From contig NZ_CP109171.1 in assembly GCF_036246005.1 (NCBI RefSeq), forward strand, positions 7,180,001-7,244,000: a stretch of DNA of 64,000 nt, in the 5' to 3' direction. Below the pieces are notes generated by a model that was given only the letters and a program-made list of their open reading frames with translations, did not search any database and was not told the DNA's origin. Positions within the stretch are counted from its first letter, which is position 1. Every line of letters begins with the position of its first letter. Source of the stretch: Streptomyces sp. NBC_01723. GTDB taxonomy: Bacteria > Actinomycetota > Actinomycetes > Streptomycetales > Streptomycetaceae. Both the position numbers and the translations under genes were made by a program. Positions 62,434 to 64,000 of the stretch are shown piece by piece.

Positions 62434-63852
62434 GTGCCGTCGATGCTCGATGCGGTCGTAGTGGGTGCGGGGCCGAACGGGCTGACCGCTGCCGTGGAGC
62501 TGGCCCGCCGGGGTTTCTCGGTCGCCGTCTTCGAAGCCCAGAGCGCGGTGGGCGGCGGGGCGCGCACCGAGGAGCTGACGCTGCCGGGCTTCCGGCACGA
62601 CCCGTGCTCCGCCGCGCACCCGCTCGGCATCAACTCACCCGCCTTCCGAGACCTCCCCCTGGAGCGGTACGGACTGGAGTGGCTGCACCCCGCGCTGCCC
62701 ATGGCGCACCCCTTCCTGGACGGCTCCGCCGCCGTGCTGTCCCGGTCGGTCGCCGAGACCGCCGCCTCCTTCGGGGCGCGCGACGCGGGCACCTACCGCA
62801 GGCTGGTCGAGCGCTTCCTGCCCCGGTGGGACACCCTGGCCCGGGACTTCATGTCCCTGCCGCTGACCGCGCTGCCCCGCGACCCGGTCACCCTCGCCCG
62901 GTTCGGCCTGGTCGGGCTGCCCCCGTCGACGTGGCTGATGCGCCGCTTCCGCGACGAGCAGGCCAAGACCCTCTTCGCGGGCCTCGTCGCGCACGTGATG
63001 GCCCCGCTCGGCGGCTTCGCCACCGGCGCCATCGGCCTGGTCTTCGCCCTCGCCGCGCACGCCCGCGGCTGGCCCGTGGCCCGCGGCGGCTCCCAGGCCA
63101 TCTCCGACGCCCTGGCCGGCCACCTCGAGGACCTCGGCGGCACCGTCCACACCGACTACGTGGTCAAGCGCCTCGACGACCTGCCGCCCGCCCGCGCCTA
63201 CGTCTTCGACACCTCGCCCACCGCCCTCGCCCGCATCGCGGGCCTCGGCAACCACTACGCCGGCTACCGGTACGGTCCCGGCGTCTTCAAGATCGACTAC
63301 GCGCTGGACGGGCCCGTGCCATGGACCGCCGAGGCACCGCGCCGCGCGGGCACCGTGCAGATCGGCGCCGACAGCGCGGAGATCGGCGCCGCGCTGAACG
63401 CGGCCTCCCGCGCGGGCCGCGCGCCCGACGCGCCGTTCCTCATCACCGTGCAGCCCAGCGTCGCCGACCCCACCCGCGCTCCGGCCGGCAAGCACGTCTT
63501 CTGGGCGTACGGCCACGTCCCCAACGGCTGGACCGGCGACCTGACCGACGCGATAGAACGCCAACTGGAGCGGTTCGCCCCCGGCTTCCGCGACCGCGTG
63601 CTCGCCCGCGCCACCGCCGGCCCACCCGAACTGGCCGCCCGCAACGCCAACTACGTCGGCGGCGACATCGCCTCCGGCGCGGTCTCCGGCCTCCAGCTCC
63701 TGCTCCGCCCCAAGCTCTCCCTGTTCCCGTACACCACCCCGCACCCGGCTGTCTTCATCTGCTCGTCGGCCACCCCGCCCGGCCCGGGTGTGCACGGCAT
63801 GTCGGGGCACAACGCGGCCAGGGCCGTGTGGCGCAGGCTGCGCCAGACCTGA
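62434..63852 (+). CDS. FAD-dependent phytoene-desaturase-like oxidoreductase
   Basis: A 472-aa flavoprotein: dinucleotide-binding [40 protein letters not shown] and the C-terminal FAD motif [20 protein letters not shown]. It belongs to the crtI-like NAD(P)/FAD oxidoreductases that are common in actinobacteria outside carotenoid clusters. Start GTG 62434; ATG 62443 is an alternative with similar support. The last codons form the first unit of a 41-bp tandem repeat. Confidence 0.85.
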   Translation: MPSMLDAVVVGAGPNGLTAAVELARRGFSVAVFEAQSAVGGGARTEELTLPGFRHDPCSAAHPLGINSPAFRDLPLERYGLEWLHPALPMAHPFLDGSAAVLSRSVAETAASFGARDAGTYRRLVERFLPRWDTLARDFMSLPLTALPRDPVTLARFGLVGLPPSTWLMRRFRDEQAKTLFAGLVAHVMAPLGGFATGAIGLVFALAAHARGWPVARGGSQAISDALAGHLEDLGGTVHTDYVVKRLDDLPPARAYVFDTSPTALARIAGLGNHYAGYRYGPGVFKIDYALDGPVPWTAEAPRRAGTVQIGADSAEIGAALNAASRAGRAPDAPFLITVQPSVADPTRAPAGKHVFWAYGHVPNGWTGDLTDAIERQLERFAPGFRDRVLARATAGPPELAARNANYVGGDIASGAVSGLQLLLRPKLSLFPYTTPHPAVFICSSATPPGPGVHGMSGHNAARAVWRRLRQT

Positions 63853-64000
63853 CCACGAGGGAAGCCGGGTGGCGCGGGCTGCGTCAGACCTGACCACGAG
63901 GGAAGCCGGGTGGCGCGGGCTGCGTCAGACCTGACCACGAGGGAAGCCGGGTGGCGCGGGCTGCGCCAGACCCGACCACGAGGGAAGCCGTGTGGCGCGG
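63825..64000. repeat. 41-bp tandem repeat, at least four units, running off the window
   Basis: The unit contains CGCCAGACCTGACCACGAGG and GAAGCCGGGTGGCGCGGGCT. Unit starts at 63841, 63882, 63923 and 63964 are exactly 41 bp apart with only a few substitutions. The first unit is the 3' end and stop of the oxidoreductase gene. It continues past the right edge. Confidence 0.9.

Overview
The window is actinobacterial and almost certainly Streptomyces. It has very high GC, GC-rich third codon positions, many GTG starts with 4-base GTGA/ATGA gene overlaps, promoters of the TANNNT-6/7-ATG leaderless type, a DtxR/DmdR-type iron box, an F420-dependent enzyme, and rare TTA codons in one accessory gene. 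I found no rRNA, tRNA or CRISPR array.

Left part (1 to about 22.8 kb): a mobile-element graveyard ending at a large serine integrase. It holds members or remnants of IS3, IS5, IS701, ISAs1, IS630, IS1380 and IS1182 families. Several are nested or duplicated. One IS5 element (9415-12265) is split by two later insertions, and removing both plus one TA each restores its reading frame. Two IS1380 copies (7272-8930 and 13011-14670) lie in inverted orientation with the same CTAA target duplication. Two IS701 copies (1188-2578 and 17274-18664) share one frameshift. Passenger genes are a MerR regulator divergent from two short-chain dehydrogenases (4068-6119), an orphan protein with LPxY/PPxY motifs and basic clusters (14933-15694), and a damaged SMI1/KNR4 (SUKH) immunity-like gene (18701-19230). 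A small gene and the serine integrase (20594-22864) close the region. The integrase 3' end overlaps a truncated chromosomal membrane-protein gene (22734-23129), which looks like an attachment-site junction and marks the right edge of an integrated island.

Right part (about 23.1 to 64 kb): ordinary chromosomal genes. In order these are a secreted gamma-glutamyltransferase; a ClpC-like AAA+ unfoldase; a methionine aminopeptidase divergent from a small XRE regulator; a large repeat-linker protein; and a hydantoin/dihydropyrimidine catabolic cluster (31113-39918). That cluster has two paralogous nitrilase-fold ureidopropionase-like amidases, a class III aminotransferase, a PucR regulator, a hydantoinase, an F420-type oxidoreductase and an NCS1 permease. 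Together they would import a cyclic ureide, open the ring, remove the carbamoyl group and transaminate the resulting amino acid.

Next come a CAP-domain secreted protein, a DUF3558-like lipoprotein, a methyltransferase/AhpD-like pair divergent from a NarL-type two-component system, lipoate-protein ligase, and an AraC regulator. An iron-box-controlled siderophore uptake operon (binding protein, two permeases, ATPase, MFS exporter; 48231-53485) follows. The window ends with a lipoprotein, a DacB-type carboxypeptidase, a lamin-tail secreted protein, an ABC drug-exporter/MerR operon with a strong palindromic operator, a second cytosolic gamma-glutamyltransferase homologue, an inositol-monophosphatase-family enzyme, a phytoene-desaturase-like oxidoreductase, and a 41-bp tandem repeat copied from the end of that last gene.
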